A DNA stretch of 64,000 nucleotides. Origin: Vallitalea maricola (lineage in GTDB: Bacteria; Bacillota; Clostridia; Lachnospirales; Vallitaleaceae). Location of the stretch: contig NZ_BTPU01000009.1 in assembly GCF_036985595.1 (NCBI RefSeq), positions 109,839-173,838 of the forward strand. The letters are read 5' to 3'. Shown piece by piece: positions 7,294-16,409 of this stretch (position 1 is its first letter; the number at the start of each line of letters is the position of its first letter). Under the pieces are notes generated by a model. The model searched no databases, was not told where the DNA came from, and saw nothing but the letters and a program-made list of their open reading frames with translations. The position numbers were made by a program, and so were the translations under genes.

Positions 7294-7455
7294 ATGAAAT
7301 TTGCAACAGGTTTAATAGTAGGAAGTGTAATTGGTGCATCATCATTGGCACTTATGAATATGGACAAACGTGATATGCGTAAAGTGCAAAGAAAAGGCAA
7401 AAAAATGATGAATAAAGCCGAAAGATTAATGGATGATTTAAAAGAAATGATGTAA
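7294..7455 (+). CDS. Small membrane-anchored protein (53 aa)
   Basis: A 53-codon frame starting MKFATGLIVGSVIGASSLAL, a Gly/Ser-rich hydrophobic segment. A highly charged tail follows (many Lys, Arg, Asp and Met) that should form one amphipathic helix. The ATG follows AGGAAGGAGA, a strong site, and a terminator follows at once. The pattern of an N-terminal hydrophobic stretch plus a basic helix resembles short YtxH-like proteins. That likeness is weak and no function can be given. Confidence 0.75.
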   Translation: MKFATGLIVGSVIGASSLALMNMDKRDMRKVQRKGKKMMNKAERLMDDLKEMM

Positions 7456-7471
7456 TATATGTCTCTATTTT

Positions 7472-7514
7472 AAAAGGCTCCCACCACATACATAATATAT
7501 GGTGACAGCCTTTT
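7472..7514. terminator. Bidirectional terminator between the small protein and tetR
   Basis: Outer arms AAAAGGCT (7472-7479) and AGCCTTTT (7507-7514) have an inner CACCA/TGGTG pairing. The T-run on each side serves the rightward small gene and the leftward tetR gene. Confidence 0.8.
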
Positions 7515-7527
7515 ATTTTTAGTAATT

Positions 7528-8145
7528 TCAGCTTTTAAAAACTTTTAATAAGAGATTATAGATTGTGTTAATGTTTTCTTCATCATCACCTATAGTGATA
7601 TCATTTTGTTCTAGGAATACGTCTTCTCCAGAAAACTCATATGATAATATCACCAAAAGGTTTTGCCAGATGACAAAGGTCATTTTATCTTTTGGTTTAT
7701 CTATAATACCTTCATTGACTCCTAGCTGAATTATTTCTTCTAAGAGATTATATAACTTCATTCTAATTCCAAGCATAATATTTTTGATTTGTTCATGAAT
7801 ATCTACCTTGGATTTGAAGGTCTTATCGCATTCGCTTATCATGAATATGAAATTAGTATTTCCTTGTCTTATAGTTGCTATAATTATTCTTATAAGGCCT
7901 TTTATGGTTATTTCGAAACCCTTATTATCAGTAAATAACCTTTGTTGAATTTCTTCTACATATTTTTCTCCCATATAATTGATAGTCTTATATATGAGTT
8001 CATCTTTGCTGTTAAAATATTCATATACGGTACTTTTACCAATATTAGCCTCATTAGCAACCTTAGATATAGTAAGTCCGTTAACGCCTTCTCTTATCAT
8101 AATTGTCATAGCAGCTTCATATAACAGGTTTTTCTTGCTCATCAT
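7528..8145 (-). CDS. TetR-family repressor of the RND pump
   Basis: A 205-residue protein with the TetR helix-turn-helix at about residues 20-55 ('GLTISKVANEANIGKSTVYEYFNSKDELIY' in outline) and a diverged ligand-binding C-terminal part. It lies 29 bases downstream of the RND pump gene on the same strand, so it is probably co-transcribed and autoregulated. Its likely operator is the long palindrome at 11439-11460, at the start of the pump transcript. GAGGG lies 8 bases before the first ATG; a second ATG one codon later is also possible. The inducing ligand is unknown. Confidence 0.88.
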   Translation of the reverse strand: MMSKKNLLYEAAMTIMIREGVNGLTISKVANEANIGKSTVYEYFNSKDELIYKTINYMGEKYVEEIQQRLFTDNKGFEITIKGLIRIIIATIRQGNTNFIFMISECDKTFKSKVDIHEQIKNIMLGIRMKLYNLLEEIIQLGVNEGIIDKPKDKMTFVIWQNLLVILSYEFSGEDVFLEQNDITIGDDEENINTIYNLLLKVFKS

Positions 8146-8174
8146 CTATCTATCCCTCTTTTATAAATATAATA

Positions 8175-11100
8175 CTACGCTTTTTTTGAAATCTTCTTTT
8201 TGAATCCATAAAATATTGAGTAGATGACTGGTACAATTATTAGTGTTAAGAATGTAGACATTATCAATCCACCAATAACTGTTACACCTAGTGGAGCAAT
8301 CATTTCTGCTCCCTCACCAATACCTAGAGATATTGGAATTACAGCCAATATAGTTGTTAGAGCTGTCATTAGAATAGGTCTTATTCTAACACTTCCAGCT
8401 TCTATTATAGCATCTTTTGTAGGTTTTCCAACTTTTATTAATTTATTTATATAATCCACTAATACGATACCATTATTAACAACAATACCAGCTAACACAA
8501 TCATACCTAAGAATGCTACTATACTAAGTGGTGTTCTAGTTATGAATAATGCTATAAATGCTCCTGTAAATGCTAGTGGCACACTGAATAAGATAATGAA
8601 TGGATATAGGAATGATTCAAATTGTGATGCCATAATCATATATATTAGTACTACACCTAAAAGCAATGCTAATAGCAGACTTACAAAAGCATCCTGGATC
8701 TCTTTATTTTCCCCGGCATTTTCAATACTATAACCATCAGGTATATCTATCTCTTTTAATTTCTCGTCTAAAATCTTACCAACATTACCGGCACTTACTC
8801 CTTTTTCTAGTTTACTGGTAACACTGATGACTCTCTTTTGATTAGTTCTATTAATTGAAGTATAACCTACTCCTTCTTCAATCTCTGCTATATCTCCTAA
8901 TTTAACAGTTTTACCTGTCATAGAAGTAAATGGCAGTTCTTCAATATCCTTTGTCTGAAGCTCAGTATCAGATGTCTTATTAACATAAACATCTACTTTT
9001 TTACCACCTAAATCAAGTGTTGTAGCTTTAACATCTGTCAATCTTTGTCTTATTGTACCTGCCACAGCAGCTGTAGTAATACCAAGAGGTCCTGCTACTT
9101 CTCTGTTTAATGTAATATTAAGCTCTGGTGCCCCTTTTGAAATACCATTATCAACCTCAACTGTTCCATCAATATCTTCAACAATAGCTGCAACTTCCTT
9201 AGCCAGTTCTTCTAATTTATCAAAATCAGTACCAGCTATATCAACTTGAACAGGTACAGTGGAGAAAGCCATCATATTAGATACTGCGTTTACTTCTAAA
9301 TCACACTCTACCTTACCTGATATACTGTTTCTTATATCATCGGAAATTTCCTGAGTACTTTTATCTCTTTCTGACTTAGGAACAAGGATTAAGTTGAGTG
9401 TACCACTATCTGCTGATCCGCCTCCCATGAGCTGACCCATTCCTCCGCCACTACCTACAGAAGTACTGATAGTCTCTATTTCATGGAAATCAATAAGTAT
9501 ATCTTCTATTTCTTTTATCTTTGCTACTGTATTATTATACGTAGTACCTTTTGGCATTGAAGCGGTAATTGTTATCTGACCTTCATCAGTAGTAGGCATT
9601 AGTTCTGTTCCTATTGTCATAGCTCCAAAGATACTAGCTACAAATAAGATGATTGTTAGTATAACAACTAAAGCTCTATGTTTCAAAGATCCTTTTAATA
9701 ATCTTACATATAAATTTCTAAATCCGTCCATCGCTTTATGATGAGTGCTTGTATCTGGTTTTTTGATAAGTTTTGATGATAACATTGGTACTAATGTCAA
9801 AGCAACTAATAAACTGGCAAGTAATGTAAGTGTAACAGTTATAGCCATTTCTTTGAATATTTGTGCTGTCATACCCTGAACGAATATAACAGGTAAGAAT
9901 ACTGCTATGGTTGTTAGTGTTGAAGCTATGATAGCTCCTGATACCTGTTTACTTCCTTCTATAGCTGCTGAAACTCTGGATTTTCCTTCTTTTCTCATTC
10001 TATAGATATTCTCTAGAACAACTACCGCATTATCCACCAGCATACCGGTTCCAAGTGCCAATCCACCTAATGATACAACATTTAGGGAAATACCACTTAA
10101 CCATATGAATGTAAATGATACAATTATACTAATAGGTATTGCTACACCAATAACAATGGTTGGTCTTAGATCCTTCAAGAATATGAATAAGATCAATATT
10201 GCAAGTATAGCTCCTACTATAGCATTAACAGTAACAGAAGAAACCATATCGTTAATATACTTGGCTTGGTCTAATGTAACCAATATATTCATGTCTGGGT
10301 ATTCTTCTTTTATCTCATCTATAGTATCATTAACTTTTTTAGAAACATCTGTAGTATTGAATTCTGTTTGTCTCTGAATCATAAGTGAAATACTGTCTTC
10401 ACCATTAACTTTGGAATACATTTTACTGTTCTGGGCTACTTCTTTTATTGTTGCAAGATCACTCAATCTTATAGTAGTAGTTTCCATTTTTATTTCAGGC
10501 ATAGGCATATTGTCAGAAATAGTATTTGGCATTTCATTTGGATTAGGCATCATGCCAGTATTTGGAGCCCCATTAGAGTCCTGTGGCTTGTTGCCATTTT
10601 CTTTTTGTTGTTTTAACATTTCCCATACATCTGCTTTTTCACCTTGTATAACAGGAACAGGTATTTCCAATAAGATAAAATCTTCAATATCTTCTATACT
10701 GTCAAACTTACCTATAGTACGGATTGTTACATCCTTGTCTCCTTCGGTAATCTGTCCAGCAGGCATATCAAAATTGGAACCTTGCAATAGTTTAGATATC
10801 ATATCACTATCAATACCTAACAGTTCGATTTTATCTGAATCCAGTGTAACTTCAACTTGCTTCTTAATATCTCCATTGATAGTTACAGAAGCTACACCTT
10901 CTATTCTCTCTAATCTTGGTTTAACGATATTTTCTACAAAATCTCCTACTTCTGACATATCACTGCCTTCTTTGGTAACAGCAAATCCCATGATAGGCAT
11001 CATACTTGGATTGAATTTTATAATCATAGGAGAACCTACTTCGTCTGGAAAATAACCAGTGACCATATCGAGCTTTTCCCTCATATCCAACATTGCTACA

Positions 11101-11402
11101 TCCATGTTAGTTGATTCATTAAATTCTACTATAACTATAGAATTATGCTCTGATGAAATAGATTGTATTTTCTTCACATTCTGCACAGTTGCCAGCGCAC
11201 TTTCAATATTTTTTGATACCGTATTTTCAACTTCCCCAGGGCTTGCTCCTATATAAGTAGTTGATACTGCCGCATAAGGAATATTCATACTTGGTAATAA
11301 ATCCGTATTCAACTGAGTAAATGATACTGCTCCGAATATTATAAAAATAAGTACTATCATTACTATTGTTACGGGTTTTTTTACACTGAATTTTGATAAC
11401 AT
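8175..11402 (-). CDS. RND-family efflux permease (HAE1/AcrB type)
   Basis: A 1,075-residue transporter with the full two-fold RND plan: N-terminal membrane segment, large loop with porter subdomains, six membrane segments, then the same again. The family phrases 'GASPGEVENTVSKNIE', 'GMLVDNAVVVLENIYRMRKEG' (about 450-470) and 'GIVVNNGIVLVDYIN' are present. Where AcrB has two adjacent Asp in the fourth membrane helix, this has Asp-Asn. A Met/Pro/Asn-rich insert occurs in the first loop (about residues 265-300). No adaptor or outer-membrane gene is adjacent, as is usual for Gram-positive members. Transcription starts at a strong promoter overlapped by a TetR-type palindrome. Confidence 0.93.
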   Translation of the reverse strand: MLSKFSVKKPVTIVMIVLIFIIFGAVSFTQLNTDLLPSMNIPYAAVSTTYIGASPGEVENTVSKNIESALATVQNVKKIQSISSEHNSIVIVEFNESTNMDVAMLDMREKLDMVTGYFPDEVGSPMIIKFNPSMMPIMGFAVTKEGSDMSEVGDFVENIVKPRLERIEGVASVTINGDIKKQVEVTLDSDKIELLGIDSDMISKLLQGSNFDMPAGQITEGDKDVTIRTIGKFDSIEDIEDFILLEIPVPVIQGEKADVWEMLKQQKENGNKPQDSNGAPNTGMMPNPNEMPNTISDNMPMPEIKMETTTIRLSDLATIKEVAQNSKMYSKVNGEDSISLMIQRQTEFNTTDVSKKVNDTIDEIKEEYPDMNILVTLDQAKYINDMVSSVTVNAIVGAILAILILFIFLKDLRPTIVIGVAIPISIIVSFTFIWLSGISLNVVSLGGLALGTGMLVDNAVVVLENIYRMRKEGKSRVSAAIEGSKQVSGAIIASTLTTIAVFLPVIFVQGMTAQIFKEMAITVTLTLLASLLVALTLVPMLSSKLIKKPDTSTHHKAMDGFRNLYVRLLKGSLKHRALVVILTIILFVASIFGAMTIGTELMPTTDEGQITITASMPKGTTYNNTVAKIKEIEDILIDFHEIETISTSVGSGGGMGQLMGGGSADSGTLNLILVPKSERDKSTQEISDDIRNSISGKVECDLEVNAVSNMMAFSTVPVQVDIAGTDFDKLEELAKEVAAIVEDIDGTVEVDNGISKGAPELNITLNREVAGPLGITTAAVAGTIRQRLTDVKATTLDLGGKKVDVYVNKTSDTELQTKDIEELPFTSMTGKTVKLGDIAEIEEGVGYTSINRTNQKRVISVTSKLEKGVSAGNVGKILDEKLKEIDIPDGYSIENAGENKEIQDAFVSLLLALLLGVVLIYMIMASQFESFLYPFIILFSVPLAFTGAFIALFITRTPLSIVAFLGMIVLAGIVVNNGIVLVDYINKLIKVGKPTKDAIIEAGSVRIRPILMTALTTILAVIPISLGIGEGAEMIAPLGVTVIGGLIMSTFLTLIIVPVIYSIFYGFKKKISKKA

Positions 11403-11438
11403 ATTAGTCTCCTCTCACAATTTCGTTTATTGTCAAAT

Positions 11439-11460
11439 ACCGACCGACTGTTCGGTCGGT
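11439..11460. promoter_or_regulatory. TetR-type operator palindrome
   Basis: Arms ACCGACCGA and TCGGTCGGT form a perfect 9-base inverted repeat around a 4-base centre. It is strikingly GC-rich for this genome. It lies just downstream of the -10 box of the pump promoter, where a bound TetR dimer would block initiation. The 'GACCGA..TCGGTC' form is known for several TetR-family operators. Confidence 0.85.
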
Positions 11461-11466
11461 AACACT

Positions 11467-11495
11467 ATAATACCTATCTTTTATACTTTTGTCAA
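11467..11495 (-). promoter_or_regulatory. Promoter of the RND-tetR operon
   Basis: Read leftward, TTGACA (11495-11490), a 17-base spacer, then TATTAT (11472-11467). The palindromic operator begins about 7 bases downstream, over the expected transcription start. Confidence 0.85.
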
Positions 11496-11499
11496 CACT

Positions 11500-12063
11500 A
11501 ATTATATTTATTTCATTCTATCCTATAATAATCAATATCCAATCCAGCCAATAATTTTGAATGTTTTAACTCTAAAAATATAGTAAATCCTAAAGAATTA
11601 TACCTGACCATATATATAATGTTTACCCTAAAAAACAAGTAATTATGCACATGAAACCTACATCTAATAAACTGTAACATTTGTATATGTTGTAATTAAT
11701 TGGAAATAACTATTATGAATAGAAAAACTAGAATTGATTTGATTTCAGACCTAACATTTCTTGATTTTAGATAAATTAATGAGCATTATTTAGAATTATT
11801 AATTTTATATTAATTTTTATTAATATTACTATACATGCTAGTAATATTTGTTATTATGTAGTTATATACGATACTGACTTTAATTTTTATCTGCTCATAT
11901 GAATAAGTCATTTCATAAATACTTTTCAAGAAATTATAAATAGTATAATTAAACATTTTATTATATATAAGATATATTTAATTTTAATATATATAACGAT
12001 AAAATATGAAACATACCATTTTCATATTTATACGTTGGATTTATCTGTTGAGGAGGGCAAAAT
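11500..12063. other. AT-rich spacer with no gene seen
   Basis: About 560 bases between the divergent pump promoter and the AI-2E-type gene. No open frame with a ribosome binding site, no RNA motif and no repeat was found. The last 20 bases hold the GAGGAGGG site of the following gene. Confidence 0.6.
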
Positions 12064-13290
12064 ATGAAAATTCAATGGAATAAACGATATACCACTATAA
12101 GTATCTATGCAATCTTAGTTGTTTTTGTTAGCTTAATTTTTTATAAATTCATTGGTAACTGGGAAGAAACAAAAGTTTTTTTCAAAAGTACTTTATCAAC
12201 TTTATCACCTTTTATAATCGGTTTTTTGATAGCGTATTTCATTAATCCGTTAGTAGTCTGGTTTGAAAAATTGATAGGTAAGATAAGAATACGGAAAAAA
12301 AGTATTAAAAGTCTAAAAGCCAAAAGATCTCTTGCGATATTATTTTCATATATCACTGTATTAGGTTTCATCGTAATCATTTTAGCTTTTATAATTCCGG
12401 AACTTCTAAACAGCTTAGCTGATATAATAAATAAATTACCAGATTTGATAACCGAGTTGATTGATAAGATAAATAATTTCGTTAATAATAGTTCAATAGA
12501 ATTTATTGATCCCAAGGCTATCAACCAATTCATTGATGATAACCTTAATAATATCCCTGCGGCATTAAACAATGTTTATGATGTATTCAGTAATATTGCA
12601 CCTTCCCTTTTGAATTTCACAAAAAGCTTTACTTTCGGTCTTCTAAATGTTTTAGTAGGATTCATTATAGCTATATACTTATTAGCCAGTAAAGAGAAAT
12701 CAATAGCCAGTTTTAACAAAGGTATTATCGCTTTGTTTAGAGAAAGTACAGCCAATAGTTTACTAGCAATATTAAAAGATAGTCATCAGATTTTTTCCAA
12801 ATTTTTTGTTGGAAAACTGATTGATTCATTAATTATAGGTGTCCTATGCTTTATAATTACCATGTTATTCCATATACCTAATGCTCTATTGATTAGTGTT
12901 TTCGTAGGTGTAACTAACATGATTCCTTATTTTGGCCCATTCATAGGTGGTTTTGCAGGAATTATACTAGTATTCATAATCAGCCCTATACAAGCTTTAT
13001 GGTTTGCCTTGATAATATTAGGTCTTCAACAATTTGATGGTAATATATTAGGACCTAAAATCCTTGGAGATTCAACAGGGCTCAGTCCATTTTGGGTTAT
13101 CTTTGCAATATTGGTTGGTGGAAAATTATTTGGTTTGATAGGAATGTTTTTAGGTGTACCTTTCTTTGCAGTGATCAAGAATATTATAGATAAACAAATT
13201 AATAAGAAATATGAAATGAAGATGCATAAGAAACAAGAAGAAGCCGTGCTTGATAATATGCAAACGGAAATAGACGAAGAGGTTGAATAA
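12064..13290 (+). CDS. AI-2E family transporter (PerM/YdgG-like)
   Basis: A 408-residue polytopic membrane protein of the AI-2E exporter superfamily. N-terminal membrane segments are at about residues 12-30 and 38-60, a charged cytosolic loop is near 75-95, and a soluble helical part spans about 120-190. The conserved C-terminal half includes 'MIPYFGPFIGGFAGIILVFI' and 'LQQFDGNILGPKILGDSTGLSPFWVIFAILVGGKLFG'. Members export autoinducer-2, ions or other small solutes, and the substrate here is open. The ATG follows GAGGAGGG. The acidic C-terminal tail ends inside the terminator stem. Confidence 0.88.
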   Translation: MKIQWNKRYTTISIYAILVVFVSLIFYKFIGNWEETKVFFKSTLSTLSPFIIGFLIAYFINPLVVWFEKLIGKIRIRKKSIKSLKAKRSLAILFSYITVLGFIVIILAFIIPELLNSLADIINKLPDLITELIDKINNFVNNSSIEFIDPKAINQFIDDNLNNIPAALNNVYDVFSNIAPSLLNFTKSFTFGLLNVLVGFIIAIYLLASKEKSIASFNKGIIALFRESTANSLLAILKDSHQIFSKFFVGKLIDSLIIGVLCFIITMLFHIPNALLISVFVGVTNMIPYFGPFIGGFAGIILVFIISPIQALWFALIILGLQQFDGNILGPKILGDSTGLSPFWVIFAILVGGKLFGLIGMFLGVPFFAVIKNIIDKQINKKYEMKMHKKQEEAVLDNMQTEIDEEVE

Positions 13291-13303
13291 CCTCTTCGTT
13301 TTG
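13275..13303 (+). terminator. Terminator overlapping the end of the AI-2E-type gene
   Basis: Arms CGAAGAGGTT (13275-13284) and AACCTCTTCG (13289-13298) with loop GAAT are followed by TTTTG. The stem includes the last codons and the stop. Confidence 0.85.
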
Positions 13304-13308
13304 TTATA

Positions 13309-15303
13309 TTAATTAAGTGGAATGGGATTATTGAAATATCTTTGAATCATGGTAATCCACCAATAATCATCAGTTGGAGGTGAACCAACTCCATCAGTAC
13401 TACTATTGACTCCCGCACCAAATAGTATTGAAATGACTCCAGATTCTTTTGCTTTATCCATATGATGTGTCCAAGTTATAGTATCGGTTCCATTATCAGT
13501 TATTTTATTATCATTATGTGCATTAAGCTTAAAATAATTAAATCGTTCTGTAGAACCTGGTTTGAATGTATCTCCAAGGAAATACACTGGTGCAGAGTCT
13601 TCATATTTAGTAGACGTCCCATTTAAGTCAGGGAAAAGCCCATTATTATATGGGTTAGGTGCTTGACTTGTATTGATATGACCTACTGGTATCTGCCATA
13701 ATATAACAGGAAGATTAGAACTGGTATTCATAACTTTTACAAACTCAAGATAATTATTCCATATATCACTATTCCAAAACCAAGTAGAACCTGCTGGATC
13801 ATCAGCGGCTTGAGGTGTCACTCCACCACCATCCAGTCCATATTTATCTATTGAAACAAAATCTGCTCCATATGATTTTACACCTGCACTAACATAATAA
13901 TCTGTAATAAGCTGAGCTTTACTTCTAATGAAATTCAATCCATCGGTTACTCCCATTGTCTCTGTTTTATGTAAGATACCATTGTTAGGAACATCATGTC
14001 CATCATAAGCCCATAGATTGAATTGCCATCCATAATAAGCTTGTGGATAGTATTTGCTTACAATATAGTTCACTGATTTAACTAACCCTTCAACAGTATT
14101 AGGAAAATCTGGGTCTACACCACTGGTCAATACACCACTACTATATGCCGCACTTACTAACGCTGTTATCTCATTTGGCTGTTTACCTGATTGCTGCATC
14201 ATATAACCAAGAAAATCTGGCTCAAATACTATACCTACCGTATCATCTTCTGCATACTCCTTACATATGTCCAAGAAGAACTTTAGATCTTTATAATATG
14301 CATCCATATATGTTGAATCTTGAATATGAGCTAAATCCAGACTGTAACTTTCACCACTGTCAGGAATATTATAATATACAAAGAATGGGATTATACCTAA
14401 TTTTCTACTTTCAATAATAAAGTTCTTGGCACGTCCACCATCAACATTAGTCCAAGTACGCCATCCATTTATTGGACCACCATTAATATAGATATATCTT
14501 ATGTCCATCCTCTTATTCTTGTCATCAGTGTGGAAATCCCTCCAGAAATCAAGATCTCCCTGCTTATCCTCACTTACAGAGCCTATAGAAAGATAATTAG
14601 GCATACCTGGAATACTTCCATCTACATTTTTGATTCTTATTCCAACATATCTTTCTTCTCCTGTATTACTTTCTTTTAGTTTAATAGAAGCTCGTCCAGC
14701 TTTTTTACCATTAATCTTAAGAGTATTATTATTTACTATTGAACAATCAACTACTGAACTATTATTAGTAATAACAGTAAAAACAGGATTAGAGGCCCCA
14801 TTAAAACTTAGAGTATAATCATTCATTCCTTTAGCTTGAGTAAACTGATAGACCACTTTTTGGGTATCTATACCGTTTATTATTATGTTACCAGTTGCAT
14901 TACCCACTACAACAGAAATCTCGTCACTGGCTGTAGTTCCAAAAGAATTAGTAATCTCAATGTAATATTTATATGTCCCTTCTATTGTTCTTCCTCTTAC
15001 TTGAAAGGTCTCACTTTGAGGATTAGGTGTATCATCAATTAAAGTACCACTATGTATTTCTTGATAATTGCCTGCCCCAATCTTCTCGAATAGCTTCCAA
15101 CTTGTCCCATTGTTTCCATACCATATGTTCCAAGTCAAATCATAATCACCGTCAATATCTCCTGACCATTGATTATGGCTTAATGACGGTTTTACAGGAA
15201 CCCCTGTCCCTGCTGCACTTGAAGGTATAATTGAAACTGCCAAGATTAAAGTAATGCATAATAATATTGAAAAATAAGTCTTGAAATATCTTTTTAAAAA
15301 CAT
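13309..15303 (-). CDS. Secreted glycoside hydrolase-like protein
   Basis: A 664-residue exported protein with a signal peptide (about residues 1-30, ending near SSAAG). Next comes a module of about 100 residues ('KPSLSHNQWSGDIDGDYDLTWNIWYG' in outline) resembling the Ig-like or carbohydrate-binding N-terminal domains of clostridial chitinases. A small beta domain lies near 140-225. The 430-residue C-terminal part looks like a TIM-barrel hydrolase, with 'VGIVFEPDFLGYMMQ' (Glu near 360), 'SYGADFVSIDKYGLDGGG', 'VILWQIPVGH' and 'SILFGAG'. Carboxylates on strand ends suggest a glycosidase. I cannot name the family or substrate. Confidence 0.65.
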   Translation of the reverse strand: MFLKRYFKTYFSILLCITLILAVSIIPSSAAGTGVPVKPSLSHNQWSGDIDGDYDLTWNIWYGNNGTSWKLFEKIGAGNYQEIHSGTLIDDTPNPQSETFQVRGRTIEGTYKYYIEITNSFGTTASDEISVVVGNATGNIIINGIDTQKVVYQFTQAKGMNDYTLSFNGASNPVFTVITNNSSVVDCSIVNNNTLKINGKKAGRASIKLKESNTGEERYVGIRIKNVDGSIPGMPNYLSIGSVSEDKQGDLDFWRDFHTDDKNKRMDIRYIYINGGPINGWRTWTNVDGGRAKNFIIESRKLGIIPFFVYYNIPDSGESYSLDLAHIQDSTYMDAYYKDLKFFLDICKEYAEDDTVGIVFEPDFLGYMMQQSGKQPNEITALVSAAYSSGVLTSGVDPDFPNTVEGLVKSVNYIVSKYYPQAYYGWQFNLWAYDGHDVPNNGILHKTETMGVTDGLNFIRSKAQLITDYYVSAGVKSYGADFVSIDKYGLDGGGVTPQAADDPAGSTWFWNSDIWNNYLEFVKVMNTSSNLPVILWQIPVGHINTSQAPNPYNNGLFPDLNGTSTKYEDSAPVYFLGDTFKPGSTERFNYFKLNAHNDNKITDNGTDTITWTHHMDKAKESGVISILFGAGVNSSTDGVGSPPTDDYWWITMIQRYFNNPIPLN

Positions 15304-15597
15304 TTTCCTCCTCCTAATACATAATTATAGATTTATGCTTCACTTCTGAATGTGGTAACCACCTCCATTAATTTTAGTTATTCATTGGGTAATATATAAA
15401 TGATTAGATATAGATATAAGTAGAAAAATATTAAGTAAGACTTAAGTAGATAAAAAAATATATAAACACTCTTGTCTAATTATACATTTTTTTATTGTAT
15501 TTTAAATTAGTCTATCTTGCTATTACTTGTACTATTTTGGCTCGTATATTTTACACCATAAAAAATTCACATTTACTATTTTTTATAAAAAAATAAA

Positions 15598-15626
15598 GCC
15601 TATTTATCGTTATATGATAAATAGAC
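15598..15626 (-). terminator. Terminator of trxA
   Basis: Read leftward, GTCTATTTATC and GATAAATAGGC pair around a 7-base loop, followed by TTTATTTT. It lies just past the thioredoxin stop. Confidence 0.8.
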
Positions 15627-15640
15627 TTTCTTATGTTACT

Positions 15641-15958
15641 CTACATAGCTGATTCAATTTTTGATTCCAATTGTTGTTTTGGAACTGCTCCCACTACGGT
15701 ATCTACAACTTGCCCATTTTTGATTAACAACATTGTAGGGATACTCATTACTCTGTATTTTTGAGCTGTTTCACCATTTTGATCAACATTTAATTTTCCT
15801 ATTTTAGCTTTTCCTTCATATTTTTTTGCCAATTCATCTATAACAGGTGCCATCATCTTACATGGTCCACACCAATCTGCGTAAAAGTCAACTAATACTG
15901 GTATATCTGAGTTAAGAACCTCTGTTTCAAAATTAAGATCTGTAAATGCTAGTGCCAT
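15641..15958 (-). CDS. trxA: Thioredoxin
   Basis: A 105-residue thioredoxin with the active site WCGPCK (about residues 29-34), the cis-Pro loop 'SIPTML' (about 72-77) and a normal length. It reduces protein disulfides in the cytosol using electrons from thioredoxin reductase, which is not in this window. The ATG follows AAGGAGG. It is transcribed alone, with its own terminator. Confidence 0.95.
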   Translation of the reverse strand: MALAFTDLNFETEVLNSDIPVLVDFYADWCGPCKMMAPVIDELAKKYEGKAKIGKLNVDQNGETAQKYRVMSIPTMLLIKNGQVVDTVVGAVPKQQLESKIESAM

Positions 15959-16352
15959 AAATAAAACCTCCTTATTAAATTATATTTGTATTTATTATAA
16001 TATCATTATATTCTAATATAGTGATATATGTCAATACATTTTTTAATTTTTTGATATTATTTTATTATTTATTATCCCTGAATAAATCAATCCTATTAAA
16101 TTACTTTATCATTACTGCTATTTTATATCTTAATGTTCCAAGATACCCTTAGCTAGTCAGTAGTTGATAAATAACAGTATCTCTTGTTCTATCATATGCA
16201 AAGACTCCAATATTATTTAATATAATATTATATCTAAGTTAAATCTAGAATACTTTTATAATATTTATTCAGCTATAATATATAATGTGTATATATCAAT
16301 TTAAATATACCACTTTATACCATTAATTTCAATAATTTGGTTATTATAAAAA
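15959..16352. other. AT-rich spacer upstream of trxA
   Basis: About 390 bases with no credible frame, RNA or repeat. It should contain the leftward trxA promoter, but no clear -35/-10 pair was picked out. Confidence 0.5.
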
Positions 16353-16383
16353 AGATGACTCCTGCACAATACAGAAATCATCT
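16353..16383 (-). terminator. Terminator of the sigV-rsiV operon
   Basis: Read leftward, AGATGATTTCTG and CAGGAGTCATCT pair with one mismatch, followed by TTTTTT. Confidence 0.8.
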
Positions 16384-16409
16384 AATTTATATATGTTTTA
16401 TTTAATTAA

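Noticed and set aside
10411..11055. A 214-codon frame antisense to the RND pump
   Set aside because: It is a shadow of the pump gene, rich in Ser/Ile as expected from the reverse frame, without a ribosome binding site.
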